64,000 bases of DNA from the NCBI GenBank assembly GCA_006176705.1, contig QRFJ01001027.1:399976-463975 (forward strand), given 5' to 3'. Position 1 is the stretch's first letter; each line of letters opens with the position of its first letter. The stretch comes from Cocos nucifera. Taxonomy: Eukaryota > Streptophyta > Magnoliopsida > Arecales > Arecaceae. The position numbers and the translations under genes were made by a program. Below, one piece after another: positions 41,301 to 53,166 of the stretch. The notes under the pieces are model-generated. The model worked only from the letters and a program-made list of their open reading frames with translations. It did not search any database and was not told where the DNA came from.

Positions 41301-42400
41301 CTTCAGGTGTCCTAGGACACATCTTCTTGGAGAGATGAATGCTATGTCTAAAGGGTACTAAACCTCTTTTGGAGTTTTTCATGCTAAACCTCTTTAGCAC
41401 CTCCTCTATGTATATCTTCAGTTGAGTCCTAGAATCCTATTTGGTCTATCTCTATAGCCCTTAATTTTCAGAATAAAGGATGCCTCTCCTAGATCTTTTA
41501 TAGAGAACTCTTTAGACAACCATATTTTAACTGTAGTCAATATGAAAATATCATTCTCAATAAGGTGGATGTCATTCACGTACAGTACGAGGAAGACAGC
41601 AGCACTCGCACTGATCTTTTTGAAAATACATGGCTCCTCCTTATTTTTGATGAAACTAAATAATTTGATCACATCATTAAAATAAGCATTCCAGCTCTGA
41701 GATGCTTCTTTAAGTCCATATACCATACCTTTGCAGCTTGCAGACCTTGTGATCATCATCACTGGATGTGAAACCGAGCGGCTATTCCATATAGATATTT
41801 TCCTCAAGATATCCATTTAAGAATGCTATTTTTACATCCATCTACTATATTTCATAATCGAAATAGGCTGCAACAGTAAGCAATGTGTGGATGGATTTAG
41901 GCATGGCTACTTATGATAAGGTATCCTGATAGTCAATGCCTTCATGCTGACTATACCCTTTTGCTATGAGCCTTGCCTTGAATGTCTCTACATTTTCATC
42001 GGCACTTATCTTTCTCTTGAAGATCTATTTACACCCAATGGGTACTATACCTTTAGGTGGATCTGCCAAGGTCCAGACTTGATTCCAGGGCATTGAGTCA
42101 ATCTCTGACTTCATTATCTCTAACCATTTCTCAAAATCGCTATTTGATATCATCTCGTCATAGGTTTTGGGATCATCACCATGAACCCTATTTTTCATGA
42201 GGAATATTTTCTTAACATCCTCTGAAATAGTATCTAAGTATCTTTTAGGAGGACAAAAAATTCTAGTTGATTTTTGAGGTGGAGGAGGTAGTGTTTGGAC
42301 TGATTCAATCTGATTGGATTCCATAGGTTCCTTAGCTTGTTGCTGTTCCAAGACCTTCTCCTTGAGCTTAATCTATCTCTCGATGCCACCATCTTGAATA
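41301..42400 (-). pseudogene. pol: Reverse transcriptase of G (broken; YVDD changed to YVND)
   Basis: Open pieces 41816-41418 and 42351-42025. The first includes G-L-K-E-A-S-Q-S-W-N-A-Y-F, E-E-P-C-I-F-K-K-I-S-A-S-A and L-Y-V-N-D-I-H-L-I; the active site at 41571-41582 thus has Asn for the first Asp. The second carries W-L-E-I-M-K-S-E-I-D-S-M, Q-V-W-T-L-A-D-P-P and I-V-P-I-G-C-K. Stops lie between. Confidence 0.85.
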
Positions 42401-43158
42401 AACTATTTTTCAAAAAAGATGGCATGTCAACTCACAATCACATTATGGTCTTTTGAAAGATAGAAATAATATCCTAATGATTCTTTAAGATATTTAATGA
42501 ATCGAGCTCTAAAGGACCTAGATTCTAACTTGTCCGTCTGCTGTCTCTTGACATGATCCAAACAACCCCAAATTCTAAGGTTACTCAGACTTTGTTTCTT
42601 ACCATACCATATCTCATACGGTATGGTAAGAACGACTTTAGAAGAAATCCTATTTAGTAAATATATTGCGGTCATAAGATTATATCCCTAAAGAATCTCA
42701 GAAAGGTCCATGAAGCTCATCATGGATCTGACCATACCTAATAGGATCCGATTTCTTCGTTCTGAAACTTCGTTGAGTTGAGGCATTCTAGGTGGAGTCT
42801 ACTATGATACTATGCCATTTTTTTAAGATAGTTTAGGAATTTTAGACTAAGGTATTCACCTCCTCGATCTGATCAAAGAGCGTTAATGGGCTTTCCTATT
42901 TATTTTTCTTCTTCGAGTCTGAATTTTTTGAGCTTTTTAAAGACTTCAGACTTATGTCGCATCAAATACATATACCCATCTAAGATAAATCATCAGTAAA
43001 GGTGATGAGGTAGATATAATTGCCTCTAGCCAGCATATCAAATAGGTCACACATATCTGTGTATACCCGGGCAAGTAGGTCTGTGGCCCTTTTTTTCATG
43101 TTCTACAAAAGAAAGCTTGATCATTTTGCCATGAAGGTATGATTCATAAATTGGGTAT
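42401..43158 (-). pseudogene. pol: Integrase of G (broken, interrupted by H)
   Basis: C-terminal piece 42675-42427: I-Y-L-L-N-R-I-S-S-K-V-V, Y-E-I-W-Y-G-K-K-Q-S-L-S-N-L-R-I-W-G-C. Further right, a frame with M-V-R-S-M-M-S-F-M-D and the core (H-E-K-type start, Y-L-I-C-W-L-E) matches A 7200-7660. The reading ends at M-N-H-T-F-M-A-K near 43140, just before the LTR of H. Confidence 0.8.
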
Positions 43159-44975
43159 TGAAGGAACCAGATCTAAGATTTCAGGACTAGATCTTGAAAT
43201 TTTTTCAAGATCAGATAGCAAAAGACTAAAATAAATCAAAATTTATTTATAAGAGAATGCCTAGATCTAAGATCCTATTACATGATTATAGCATGAGATT
43301 AAATTAGAAATTAAAAACATAAGAAAGAAGAACATGTTGATCATATCAACATACATCTACACTACATCTAATGCAGGTATGAAATAACAGATCAGATCTA
43401 TATTACCTATGCAAGTTAGATATTCTAACTTGCTGATTCGGGCTTGAGGATGATGCTCCAAGCCACACACATGTCCGACCTCTAAGATATGTCCACACGA
43501 GCCCACGAATCCTGATCAAAAGTCCTATAGAAGAAATCAACACAGTATGCTAATACTTTGCTAATCCTTCTTCGACATTCCATCCAATGTTTTCTTCTTC
43601 TAGATTTGGACTTCTCCAAAAAATAAAACAAAGAGAAGAGATTTTAGATCCGAGACACGCTTAAATAATCTCAAAAAGGAGGTGGAGAAGTGAAGAACAA
43701 AGCAACCCTAGAAGAAGACCCTCTTCTTCTTCGCTGTTCTCTTACCCAGACACCTAGATTAGTATCTATGAAAACACAAGCCCAAGAGGAATATTTCCCT
43801 AGTTTTCTCACACTCAAAAGATCTCTCAAATATCTAGAATCAACAAAAAAATTAGCCCAAAAATTATTTTAAATAATGAGATATGAAGAATCCTTGTCTA
43901 GGTCAAATACCTAGACAAGGAATGTCCAAATTGGGCAAGACAAGGGGTGCCCAAACTAGGGCGCCCCCTCCTTTTTCTTTAGCGTGGACCATCCTTTTTT
44001 GTTGCACAAAAAGTCTCCTTTTTTCACCAAAAATTCTAGAAGAAAATAGAAAGTGGGCGGCATCTTATGGGAGGAGTTTTGGTTTGTTAGGATTCTTTCA
44101 CATAGAATTCAAAACTACAACAACCTGCCTTCTATTGACTTGGTCTACAACATAATTCCATGTAAGAGAGAAGGGAAGCAAGTGGGCATGCATGAAGACA
44201 TGAGAGAAAGGATTTTTCATTAAAAAATTCTAAAAAATAGGCATGGGGGCATAGGGTGGGCGTGAGATATCAAGTGGTGCAAGGAAAGAAGTCCTAGTCT
44301 CAATAGGACTTCTAATTTGACTTGGTTAAACAAGATTTTTGAACCAAATTAAATCAAAATTAATTAAACCCAATTAGAGTAGATCTTAATCTAGTTAAGT
44401 ATCTAATTAAATTAAATTAAATTTTAATTTAATTTTTTAATTAAATTAGAAAATTGGATTGATCCAAGTCCTCGTTGAACTAGGACTAGTTCTTCCTTGC
44501 ACTTGACTTATCCAATAAACCAATTAGACTTGATCCAATGAAGCCCAAACCAAATCTAATTAAATTATATTTAATTAGACCTAATCTCAGCCCTCTAGCT
44601 TAATCAAATTAAGTCAATTAGCAATCAAATTGCTAATCGATCCTTCTATAATATTTGCACTAGGTTAAACATCAATCGTATTGATCGTTTAACCTTAGAA
44701 CGAATCTCAATTGTTGATCAACCATCCGATCGGATCATGAACTCTAATGTGTGTAACCCTATAGGTTTGAACCTTAGTTGATAGCATAGAAATAAATTTT
44801 TGTACCAATCAAAGTGACCATCTAACAATGGTATCTGACGGTTGGATAGGTCGAATGTGTAGAACAACATCCTTAGAATCCATATGGATATAGTTTCCAT
44901 ATGGACACCTGATAAGTACACCTGATAAGGGGATGTAGAACAACATCCCCTTGACCAAAATGCTCATAGGACACC
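43159..44975 (-). repeat. 3' LTR of H, inner segment
   Basis: Starts TGAAGGAACCAG and aligns with 58460-59759 as far as about 44475. Then it continues to the insertion of I at 44976. Near 44903-44950 it has short repeats of the I junction. Total LTR without I is 2520 bp. Open frames 43690-43872 and 43883-44155 lie in the LTR; similar in-phase codons occur at 59227-59460, but no known motif is present. Confidence 0.86.
44971..44975. repeat. Left TSD of I (ACACC; right copy ACATC at 52464-52468)
   Basis: Four of five bases match. The equivalent uninterrupted positions in the LTRs of C (about 19521) and E (about 20993) have GACATC and GACAACAT. Confidence 0.75.
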
Positions 44976-46558
44976 TGATAAGTACCATAAATTCACCAAT
45001 AAAATTATTAATTTATTAATTAATTTATATTAATTTTTAAGAATTAATGATTAATTTATATATAATTTTTTAAAAATTTATATTTTTATTAATTAAAAAA
45101 TAATAAAAATTAAAAAAATAAAATTTTATTATCAATGGAAAGATCTTATTTTTTTAATCATAATGAAATAAGTTTGAAGTAAAACGGATCTAAAATGAAG
45201 AAGATATGAATTTCTAAAGAAATAATAAAATTTAAATAAAAAAAGAAAATGGCTCAGCCGGCTCCGTAAGCTAAGCCACCAAGCCAAGCCAAGCCATCAA
45301 AGCCGACTTAGCCGCAGAAGCCACTAACCGGTCTATAATCCAGGCGTGGACCGCCAGCTCAGTAGAAACCAGCAAATCACAGCGCGACATGTGGCAGACC
45401 TAGACCTTAAAGGATCCACAGAAATCCATCGCGGCTCATAGGGTATTTTGAACTTTTTACTTGACAATAGGAAGCACTGATTGGCTGCGGTGTGCAGTGC
45501 AGCCAATCCATGCGGTCCATGGGAATAGTAATTACGCGATCAGACGACTGCGATTAATTGTGGTCAAGATCGGACGGTGGTGGTTATTTCTGGGTTTGAT
45601 TCAAATTATATCAGCGATCTGGCGTGATCCGATGGCCAAAAAACCAATTGATGAAGATCCAACAGTCCAGAATGCTCCCGATAGTGATCAAGACTCCCAA
45701 CATGCGATCAACGGCTAGATTTCCTCCATCAAGGTACGATCGGCGGTCCGAATTTAATCCGACCTAATTTAGGTCGATACACATCCGATTTTGATGATTT
45801 TTGGTCTGTTGGATTTCTATTGATGGTCAGATTTCATCCAGAGCAGCAGAATTCATTCAAAACTTTTTTTAATCCAATTTTTACTTAGATTTCTCCATAT
45901 TTTGACGATCAAAGAGCTTGTTAGTCTCACATTGCCCAGAAGAAAATTCTCCAGCCCTCCTAGCTCTATAAAAAGGACCCCAGGCCTCCAAAAATCAATA
46001 TCTCAGATTAAGGTAAAGCTTTGGTATAGGGTGAAGCTAGGCTATGGGTCAATGGCTGCTTTGAAGCAACGGATGTCGAGAAGAAGAGCTAGGCTTCTAC
46101 ACCATCTTTCCATCAATGTCGATCCAAGATCAGAGATCAGCCTATTTTATTTTCTTTTATTTTATATATTTAAATTATGAACTTTTTAATGCAATATTTA
46201 TTTTTATGCTCGTTAATTTCATGCTTTTTATTTTTATTATAATTTAATTTCTATATTTTAATTATTGCTTTTTATTTTATTACAAGTAGATACTAAGATC
46301 TAACTAGTAGATCTTAGTACCAAGTTTAAATTTCTACACCTTTTAATTTTTATTTTTTTATTTTTTGACTTCACTTCTAATCCCAAAACTCTTCTCTTTT
46401 CTTTTTCTTTTGTAAAATCAAATATTTCAAATCTAAAAATACTACCTTTCCTGTGGATTCGACCCGACTCACTATTTTCTACATATTTTTAATTATTTTA
46501 AGAAGTTAGATTAAACTAATAAACACAGGATCTTAACGACAACATCGCATTTCCATCA
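44976..46558 (+). repeat. 5' LTR of I
   Basis: AT-rich first 260 bp, GAGCC/GGCTC-rich block at 45250-45345, TATA box at 45964-45975, end TTTCCATCA. The open frame 45461-45718 (85 codons) is interrupted in the other LTR, so it is not a gene. Confidence 0.92.
45964..45975 (+). promoter_or_regulatory. LTR TATA box of I (copy at 51891-51902)
   Basis: CTCTATAAAAAG, conserved in both LTRs. Confidence 0.72.
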
Positions 46559-46564
46559 AATTTT

Positions 46565-46582
46565 TGGCACCATTGCCAGGGA
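46565..46582 (+). promoter_or_regulatory. Primer binding site of I
   Basis: TGGCACCATTGCCAGGGA. The usual Tat/Athila PBS, TGGCGCCGTTGCCGGGGA (attributed to tRNA-Asp), differs only at three CG positions, each now CA. Confidence 0.82.
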
Positions 46583-47740
46583 TTATTTTTGATTTTTAAT
46601 TTTGATTTTTTTGATTTATTTTAAATAAATTAAAAATAATTTTGGCAAATGTACCAAGTTTTTGGCTCCATTATCGAGAAAGGCACGGACATTAAATTTT
46701 TGATCTCTTTAATTTTTTTATAAATAAATTATAAATAAAATTTTTATTTTCTTATAAATATTACTTACTAATTTTTTTTATTATTTTGTAGAAAAAAAGA
46801 TTAAAGAACAAAAAGAATCAGGAGTTTTGCTTGGTGAGATCAATCCTAACCCTAGTTCTCTTTCCTTTTTATTTTATTTTTTTATTTATTTATTTTTAAA
46901 TTAATTTTAAAAAATATTTATTTAAATCTAATTAAAAATCTCATGATAAGATTAGAAATTCTAACTACTTAGAGCATGCATCATATTATTTTTATTTTTA
47001 GTTTTATTTTTTTTGGTGATTGCTGGAGGCAAGGTAAGCCTTTCAGAATTCAATAAGTTGCATGCATCTAGTTTAAATTACATAGAATCCTTTGATTGAA
47101 ATTTTTTTATGCATATTTATATTAAACCAAATTAAGGGCACAACCTAATTAAACAAGATAAGATGGAGATTTGATCACCTTCCTTGGCCCACAAAGAACC
47201 AACCAACATCCTGCATTGACTTAAGTCTTTAATTTCAAAATCAATTAGACATCAACCTTAGAAACTCGAGCTCAATAGGACAAAGAACCCTAAGAGTTGA
47301 ACCAGGTTAGGATTAGTCAATTTGACTGGTGTCTAGAAAAGTGGTTCGGGGATGATTGGGCTCGAAGAAAGGTGGTTTTTAATTGGTTTCGTTCGCTTAC
47401 CTGGCCAAGCATAATTGGTGTCTAAGGCAAACAATAGGGGGACTCCCTCCGACCTTATACTTATCTGGCCAGTTGATTGGCTAATCCTATACTTGGAGGG
47501 CTCGAAGGTGATCTTAGCAGTTAGGAGCTGTCTAGAATTAGGATAACCCTTATTGATTGACCAACTTGATTACTAACCAACATCAAACCAAATTAAACCT
47601 AATTCTTCTCTCTCTTCTTAGTTCTAGGACTCCTTAGGACCTCTTCTCTAGAACTTTTATTTTTTTATTTTTTTTCTCTTCAAAAATAAAATTTTAAAAA
47701 AAAAGATTAAGGACATTGAGAATATAGTGAATTTCTCCAA
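46583..47740 (+). other. Leader of I
   Basis: About 1.16 kb, AT-rich at first, no gene. A second, shorter PBS-like phrase, TTTTTGGCTCCATTATCGAG, lies at 46659-46678. Confidence 0.65.
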
Positions 47741-49183
47741 CGCCCATGTGGAGAAGGATTTCAGGTAGACTAATCAAAATGGATTTAGTTTTTATTTTAG
47801 ATCCTACAACCTCAACATCTACAATGAATTTAGCAAATCAGTCTCAGCCTCAAACCCTTAAGGTTTTATGTTATCCAGTTGGTTTCGTCCAACCCTCTTG
47901 TATCAGGTTGCCCCAACCCACAGTAAATAATTTTAAAATTAAACTTCAAATCATTAATATTCTTCCAAAATTCATGGGAATAGAGGATGCATATATATTC
48001 ATTAGGAAATTTGAAGAGATTTGTGCAATCATGAAACTACAACAATTATCAGAGGACGGAATCAAATTGAGATTAATCAATTTTGCCCTTAAGGATAATG
48101 CTAAAAAATGGCTTTATAGTCTTCCAAATCAAATCCATCACGACCTGGGAGGGCTTTGTGAGAATATTCTTAAAAAAATATTTTTCTCATCATAAAATAG
48201 CTAGAATTAGAAATGAAATAAACCAATTTTATCAACTAGCTAGTAAATCATTTTGGAAATACTTCGACTGATTCAAGAACCTCTTGACTCAATGCCCACA
48301 CCATGGAATAGAAACTTGGAGGATATGCCAAATAATTTATGAAGGGTTAGATTCAAATTTTTGAATAATGCTAGAATCTATGTGCTAGGGATAATTTATA
48401 TACAAAGAACCAAATGAAGCCTAGCAATTTTTAGAAGACCTAGCCGAGAAAAATTTACAATAGGAAACAACAAGGGAACCAGAAAAATCCATACCTTCAA
48501 GAGGTGGAATTTACCAAACCTCCCTAGCTGCAGAAGCCAAAATTATAACTTTGACACGTAGGCTAGAGGCTTTAGAACTTCAGAGACCAGCCAGTGTGAA
48601 CCAAGTATCTGCACCGATGTGCAACGGGTGCAATGCACCAAACCATGTCCTTGAGGAATGTCCCCGCCCAATAAACCAATTAGATAATGGATGTGCATAA
48701 GTGAATGATGCCACATATCAGAGACTATTGAACAATCCCAATGCACCCACTTACAATCCAAATTGGAGGAATCATCTAAATTTTTCATGATCATAAAACC
48801 CAAATGTAGGCGGTCCAAGTTTCAATCAGCAGAACCCAAGGCCTAATCCAATGATTAACATCTTGCCACCACCAAATTTTAATATTAATAAAAAGAAACA
48901 TAGTTCTTTAGAGAAAAGCCTGGAAACCCTAGCCAAATCTAATGCTGACACTAATGCTACCTTAAGCAATTTCATGCAAACCACGGGCCAAATTCTGAAT
49001 TCAAATTCTCAGGCCATAGCCTGCTTAGAAATTGGTCAGCTGGTATCTACCATAAGTGAACATGAATGAGGTAGGCTACCTAGCCAACCTGAGCCCAACC
49101 CAAGAAATCAAAACTATAGACCATCCCAAGAAAACCATGTTAATCAAGTTAATGCTATTCATTCCTTGAGATCAGAAAAATAA
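47741..49183 (+). pseudogene. gag: gag of I (broken)
   Basis: Retrotrans_gag-type capsid. Open piece 47746-48195 includes K-L-Q-I-I-N-I-L-P-K-F-M-G-I-E-D-A and A-K-K-W-L-Y-S-L-P-N; after a frameshift, 48083-48271 carries A-R-I-R-N-E-I-N-Q-F-Y-Q and S-F-W-K-Y-F-D. Next come L-T-Q-C-P-H-H-G-I-E-T-W-R and I-Y-E-G-L-D. Stops at 48362, 48386 and further on replace Arg, Trp or Gln expected in the family. The knuckle C-N-G-C-N-A-P-N-H-V-L-E-E-C-P near 48622-48663 is intact (CX2CX5HX4C). Open piece 48851-49069 resembles the coiled linker after the knuckle. Confidence 0.86.
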
Positions 49184-49699
49184 GTGGATAATAAGGTAAA
49201 TACACCTGACACTAGAGAAGACTTAAGTGCTGAGTCTGTTGAGCCTCCCACTGAACCATTCATAGAAAAGACTAAACCATCATCTGAGTCATCAAAAGAA
49301 GAGGCACCCAAAGTAGAGTTGAAACCCCTCCTTGAGTATTTAGGTTCACAGGAAACCTTGCCTGTAATTATTGCATCAGATCTGAATCCTAATCAAGAGG
49401 TATGTAATGAAATATCAATGGAGTTATTTAAACAAGATCACATTAATTTACCTCCAAAATTAAAATCGCCTTTAGTCACCATTCCAGCACCCATTGAATC
49501 AAAATTAACTCCTATCATGAGTATTTTAGAAGAACAAATAGAAGAAATTATTAATAAACATAGGTTTGAGAATGGGATCATAAATTATGTCCCTAAAATT
49601 AACAATGAGTATATCAATAATGGGTTTATAAATCAACTTTTTGAGATTGGCAATCCAAAATCATTGAAATTTGTCAATCCAGTATTTGACACAGGATAG
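49184..49699 (+). pseudogene. gag-pol border fragment of I, uninterrupted 171 codons
   Basis: Begins in the acidic linker (P-D-T-R-E-D-L-S-A-E-S-V-E-P-P). Then K-V-E-L-K-P-L-L-E-Y-L-G-S-Q-E-T-L-P-V-I-I-A-S-D-L-N, the segment that in Tat/Athila elements stands just before RT. Instead of RT the frame goes on for about 95 codons of unknown sequence, including I-L-E-E-Q-I-E-E-I-I-N-K-H-R-F, and ends V-F-D-T-G-stop. No protease or RT domain is present. It could be the actual C-terminus of a shortened polyprotein. Confidence 0.7.
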
Positions 49700-50904
49700 T
49701 AAATTGCATTGTGTCTGGCTGAAGATGGTAAACTTAGTGCTTGTTGGAAGAAAATCTAATATTTAGTTTTCTTTAGTTTAATTTATCTTTAGTTGATTTT
49801 AGGATAATTTGAATAAGTTGGAGGAAGAGCTTAAATTTTCAAAGACATATGCTGGACCAAAAATATACTGAGTCAGGTGTATTCTTTCATGTTCTTTATT
49901 ACACCCTTTATTTTTGTTCTCCATTAAGGATAATATCGATTAAGTTGGAGGGAGAAAAATAAAAATTTTAAAATATTAAGTTCTAAAAAAAGTTAGTATT
50001 CAGTATTTAGACACCTGATTATGCTTAAGAATTAAATTAAACTAAGTATTTTTAAAAGAAAATTGATACATAGATCAGAGAATCTGTGAGATATTGAGGA
50101 ATCAAGTATTAAGAAAATTCAATAAAGAGTTAAGTCTAGAATAATAAAAAGTTTTTTTCTTGAAGTATTTTTCATTATTTCTACTAGCATAAAAAAAAGC
50201 CCACTTTTTATAGGCTTGTGTAGGGTAACTATACGTTTCTTCATATAAAAAAAATAAATAAAATAGTTTTCAAGTACTTCTCACTGAGTAATCAGGCCTC
50301 TTTGCCTAAGCAAGCATTGAGTTTCATATCAAAAGATGGGAAGGACAAAGAAGCTCATTGTAAAGCTAATTTTAACTCGCAGCCTATTTGATTCAAGCTA
50401 GTAAGCTCAAGAGGCATTCTATACCTAGTGCCCTAAAGACAACTGGTTTGGGAGTCATTGGCCCAAGACTCGTTACATGGATCAAATAGAAAGCTTAAGG
50501 GGTTAAGACACTCAATAATGATATAATGTTTAAAAAAAAAATTAATTTTTCACTAAGTAACCGGGTCTCGTTGCCTAAGTAAGCAATGATATTCATATCA
50601 AAAGATGGGCAATATAAAAATAAAAATCAATAAATGAAGGATGGAAGTAGCAATACAGTTGTCTATATTAAAGTTTAGACAAATCAGAGATAAAGGTGGG
50701 ATAATTTAGAAAAAGTTTAGAAAAAATTAATATTTTTTACTTAATTTTTCTATTGATAAGTATTAATAGCCTAATGATATGTCTCATTTAAGTCCTACTG
50801 AATATCAATGGCTATTTTGAAAACTGCTTAGGTAAAATTCGAAATTCTAAAGTTAAAAGATATTTAAAACTAAATTCTTTCTTTACTCAAGGACGAGCAA
50901 AGCT
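49700..50904 (+). repeat. 3' untranslated part of I with a duplicated block
   Basis: No gene. A ~65-bp block with TTGCCTAAG and ATATCAAAAGATGGG occurs at 50282-50345 and again at 50551-50615 (269 bp apart), diverged. Such duplicated 3' blocks are common in Tat-type elements. Confidence 0.7.
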
Positions 50905-50917
50905 TAAGTTGGGGGTG
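50905..50917 (+). promoter_or_regulatory. Polypurine tract of I
   Basis: TAAGTTGGGGGTG immediately before the 3' LTR, the typical Tat/Athila tract. Confidence 0.85.
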
Positions 50918-52463
50918 TGATGAGTACCATAAATTCACCAATAAAAGTATTAATTTATCAATTAATTCATATTAATTTTTAATAATTAATGATTAATTTA
51001 TAGATAATTTTTGAGAAATTCATATTTTTATTAATTAAAAAATTAATTAAAAAATAATAAAAATTAAAAAAATAAAATTTTATTATCAATGGAAAGAGCT
51101 CATTTTTTTGATTATAATGAAATAAGTTTGAAGCAAAACGAAGCTAAAACGAAGAAGATATGAATTTCTAAAGAAATAAAATAAATAAAATTTAAATAAA
51201 AAAAGAAAATGGCTCAGTCGGCTCCGTAAGTCGAGCCAAGCCATCAAAGCCAACTTAGCTGCAGAAGCCACCAGCCGGTCCACGATCCAGGCATGGACTG
51301 CCAGCTCAATAGAAATTGGTGAATCACAGCGTGACATGTGGCGGACCTAGATTCTTAAAGGGTCCACAAAAATCCATCGCGGCTCACAGGATATTTTGGA
51401 CTTTTCACTCAACAACAGGAGGCACTGATTGGCTGTGGTGTGTGGTGCGGCCGATCCATGTGGTCCATGGGAACAGTAATTGCGCGATCGGATGACTGTG
51501 GTTGATTGCGGTCAAGATCGAACGGTGGTGGTTATTTTCATGTTTGATTCAAATTCTATCAGCGATCTAGCATGATCCGATGGTCAGAAAACCAACTGAT
51601 GAAGATCCAATAGTCCAAAACACTCCCGATAGTGATTAGGACTCCCGACCTCCATCAAGATGCAATCGGACGGTTAGAATTTAATCCGACCTGATCTGGG
51701 CCGATACACATCTAATTTTGATGATTTTTGATCCGTTGGATTTCTATTGATGGTCAGATTTCATCCAGGGTAGCAGAATTCATTCAAAACTTCTTTTAAT
51801 CTAATTTTTACTTAGATTTCTTCATATTTTGACGATCAAAGAGCTTCTTAGTCCCACATTGCCTAGAAGAAAACTCTCCAGTCCTCCTAGCTCTATAAAA
51901 AGGATCCCAAGCCTCCAAAAATCAATATCTTAGATTGAGGTGAAGCTTTGGTATAGGGTGAAGCCAGGCTATGGGTCAATGGCTGCTTCGAAGCAACGGA
52001 TGCTGAGAAGAAGAGCTAGGCTTCTACACCATCTTTCCATCAATGCTGATCCAAGATCAGAGATCAGCCTGTTTTATTTTCTTTTATTTTATGTATTTAA
52101 ATTATGAATTTTTTAATGTAATATTTATTTTTATGCTCTTTATTTTTTTATAATTTAATTTTTATATTTTAATTATTACTTTTTATTTTATTGCAAATAG
52201 ATACTAAGATCTAACTAGTAGATCTTAGTACCAAGTTTAAATTTCCTTATTTTTTAATTTTTATTTTTTTTATTTTTTGACTTCACTTCTAATCCCAAAA
52301 CTCTTTTTTTTTTTTTGTAAAATTAAAAATTTCAAATCTAAAAATACTACCTTCCCTGTGGATTCGACCCGACTCACTGCTATCTACATATTTTTAATTA
52401 TTTTATGAAGTCGGATTAAACTGATAAACATGGTATCTTAACGACAACATCGCATTCCTATCA
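50918..52463 (+). repeat. 3' LTR of I
   Basis: 1546 bp, TGATGAGTACC ... CCTATCA, collinear with 44976-46558 and, by eye, about 93 % identical in the first 250 bp. Confidence 0.92.
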
Positions 52464-53166
52464 ACATCTCAGAGTTCAACTATCAACATTGATCAGGCTG
52501 TCCATATTTTATTTCAAAATACCAAATCCATCTCATAGATTATCCTGGCCTATATTGAAATATAGTAATACATTGTTCTCCAACTCTTGGAGTGGTCAAT
52601 TCCATCTTGATCACACACCGACTTCACAAGTACTTGACTGTGCCTAAAAGCCTTCCATTATTGAATTAGAAATTCAGTTAGCTCAGTACCAAAGTACAGT
52701 GAGTTGCTTGCAAGCCACTAAGGTGATCTCAAGTCTAAGGAACACATATACCTATATTCCATCAGAGACATTCTTGACAGTAGAATACTCTAGAGTTGGT
52801 TATGTTCAGTGATGATATATCCCTACATCTCACATATATTACATTACCAGTATCTCCACACTCCTTAGATAAGAGGATACCAACCAATATAGCACATAGT
52901 GACCTATGCTCGATAGATGCTGTCATCCTAATTAACAGTCTATCTTTTGGTCGTGAATAGTTTTAAGGACTAATCAATAAATCCTCACTTTATCAAATCT
53001 AAATAGTCTTAAGAACTTCATCACAATAATGGAGTTCGTTAGAAGATGAAAACTTATGATAAAAAAAACCAAAAATATATTTTATTAATTAATAAATTAA
53101 TTATAATTATAATATAGCTCAATTGTCAATAGGTTGATGATTGACCTTGGAACATATTTTCTAACA
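52464..53166 (-). repeat. 3' LTR of H, outer segment
   Basis: Resumes the H LTR after I and ends TTTTCTAACA at 53166. It aligns with the C LTR (19510-20233) and the E LTR (20990-21699). Confidence 0.86.

Larger units (their letters stand above)
39040..43158 (-). mobile_element. Element G: relative of A, truncated at both inner regions; host of H
   Basis: Minus-strand copy of the A family: 3' LTR remnant 39040-40898, a deletion joint, RNase H, RT and integrase to 43158, where H has inserted. The remainder of integrase, protease, gag and the 5' LTR lie right of the window. It starts TGAAGAAAAAATC inside the F minisatellite; the flank is GTCCT. Confidence 0.84.
44976..52463 (+). mobile_element. 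Element I: complete non-autonomous Tat/Athila-like Ty3/gypsy element
   Basis: 7.5 kb between matching TSDs. LTRs 1583 and 1546 bp (TGATAAGTACC / TGATGAGTACC ... TTCC/CCTATCA), a PBS of the type used by Tat/Athila elements, a gag, a small piece of the gag-pol border and a polypurine tract. RT, RNase H and integrase are absent: the 4.36-kb interior holds only gag-related coding and a 1.2-kb 3' untranslated part. Confidence 0.9.

Noticed and set aside
44990..45130. Very AT-rich stretch as replication origin or matrix attachment site
   Set aside because: It is the start of an LTR and is repeated at 50930-51080; composition alone does not support another function.
45461..45718. 85-codon open frame in the left LTR of I
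   Set aside because: The same frame in the right LTR (about 51420-51680) has stops, so it is not maintained.
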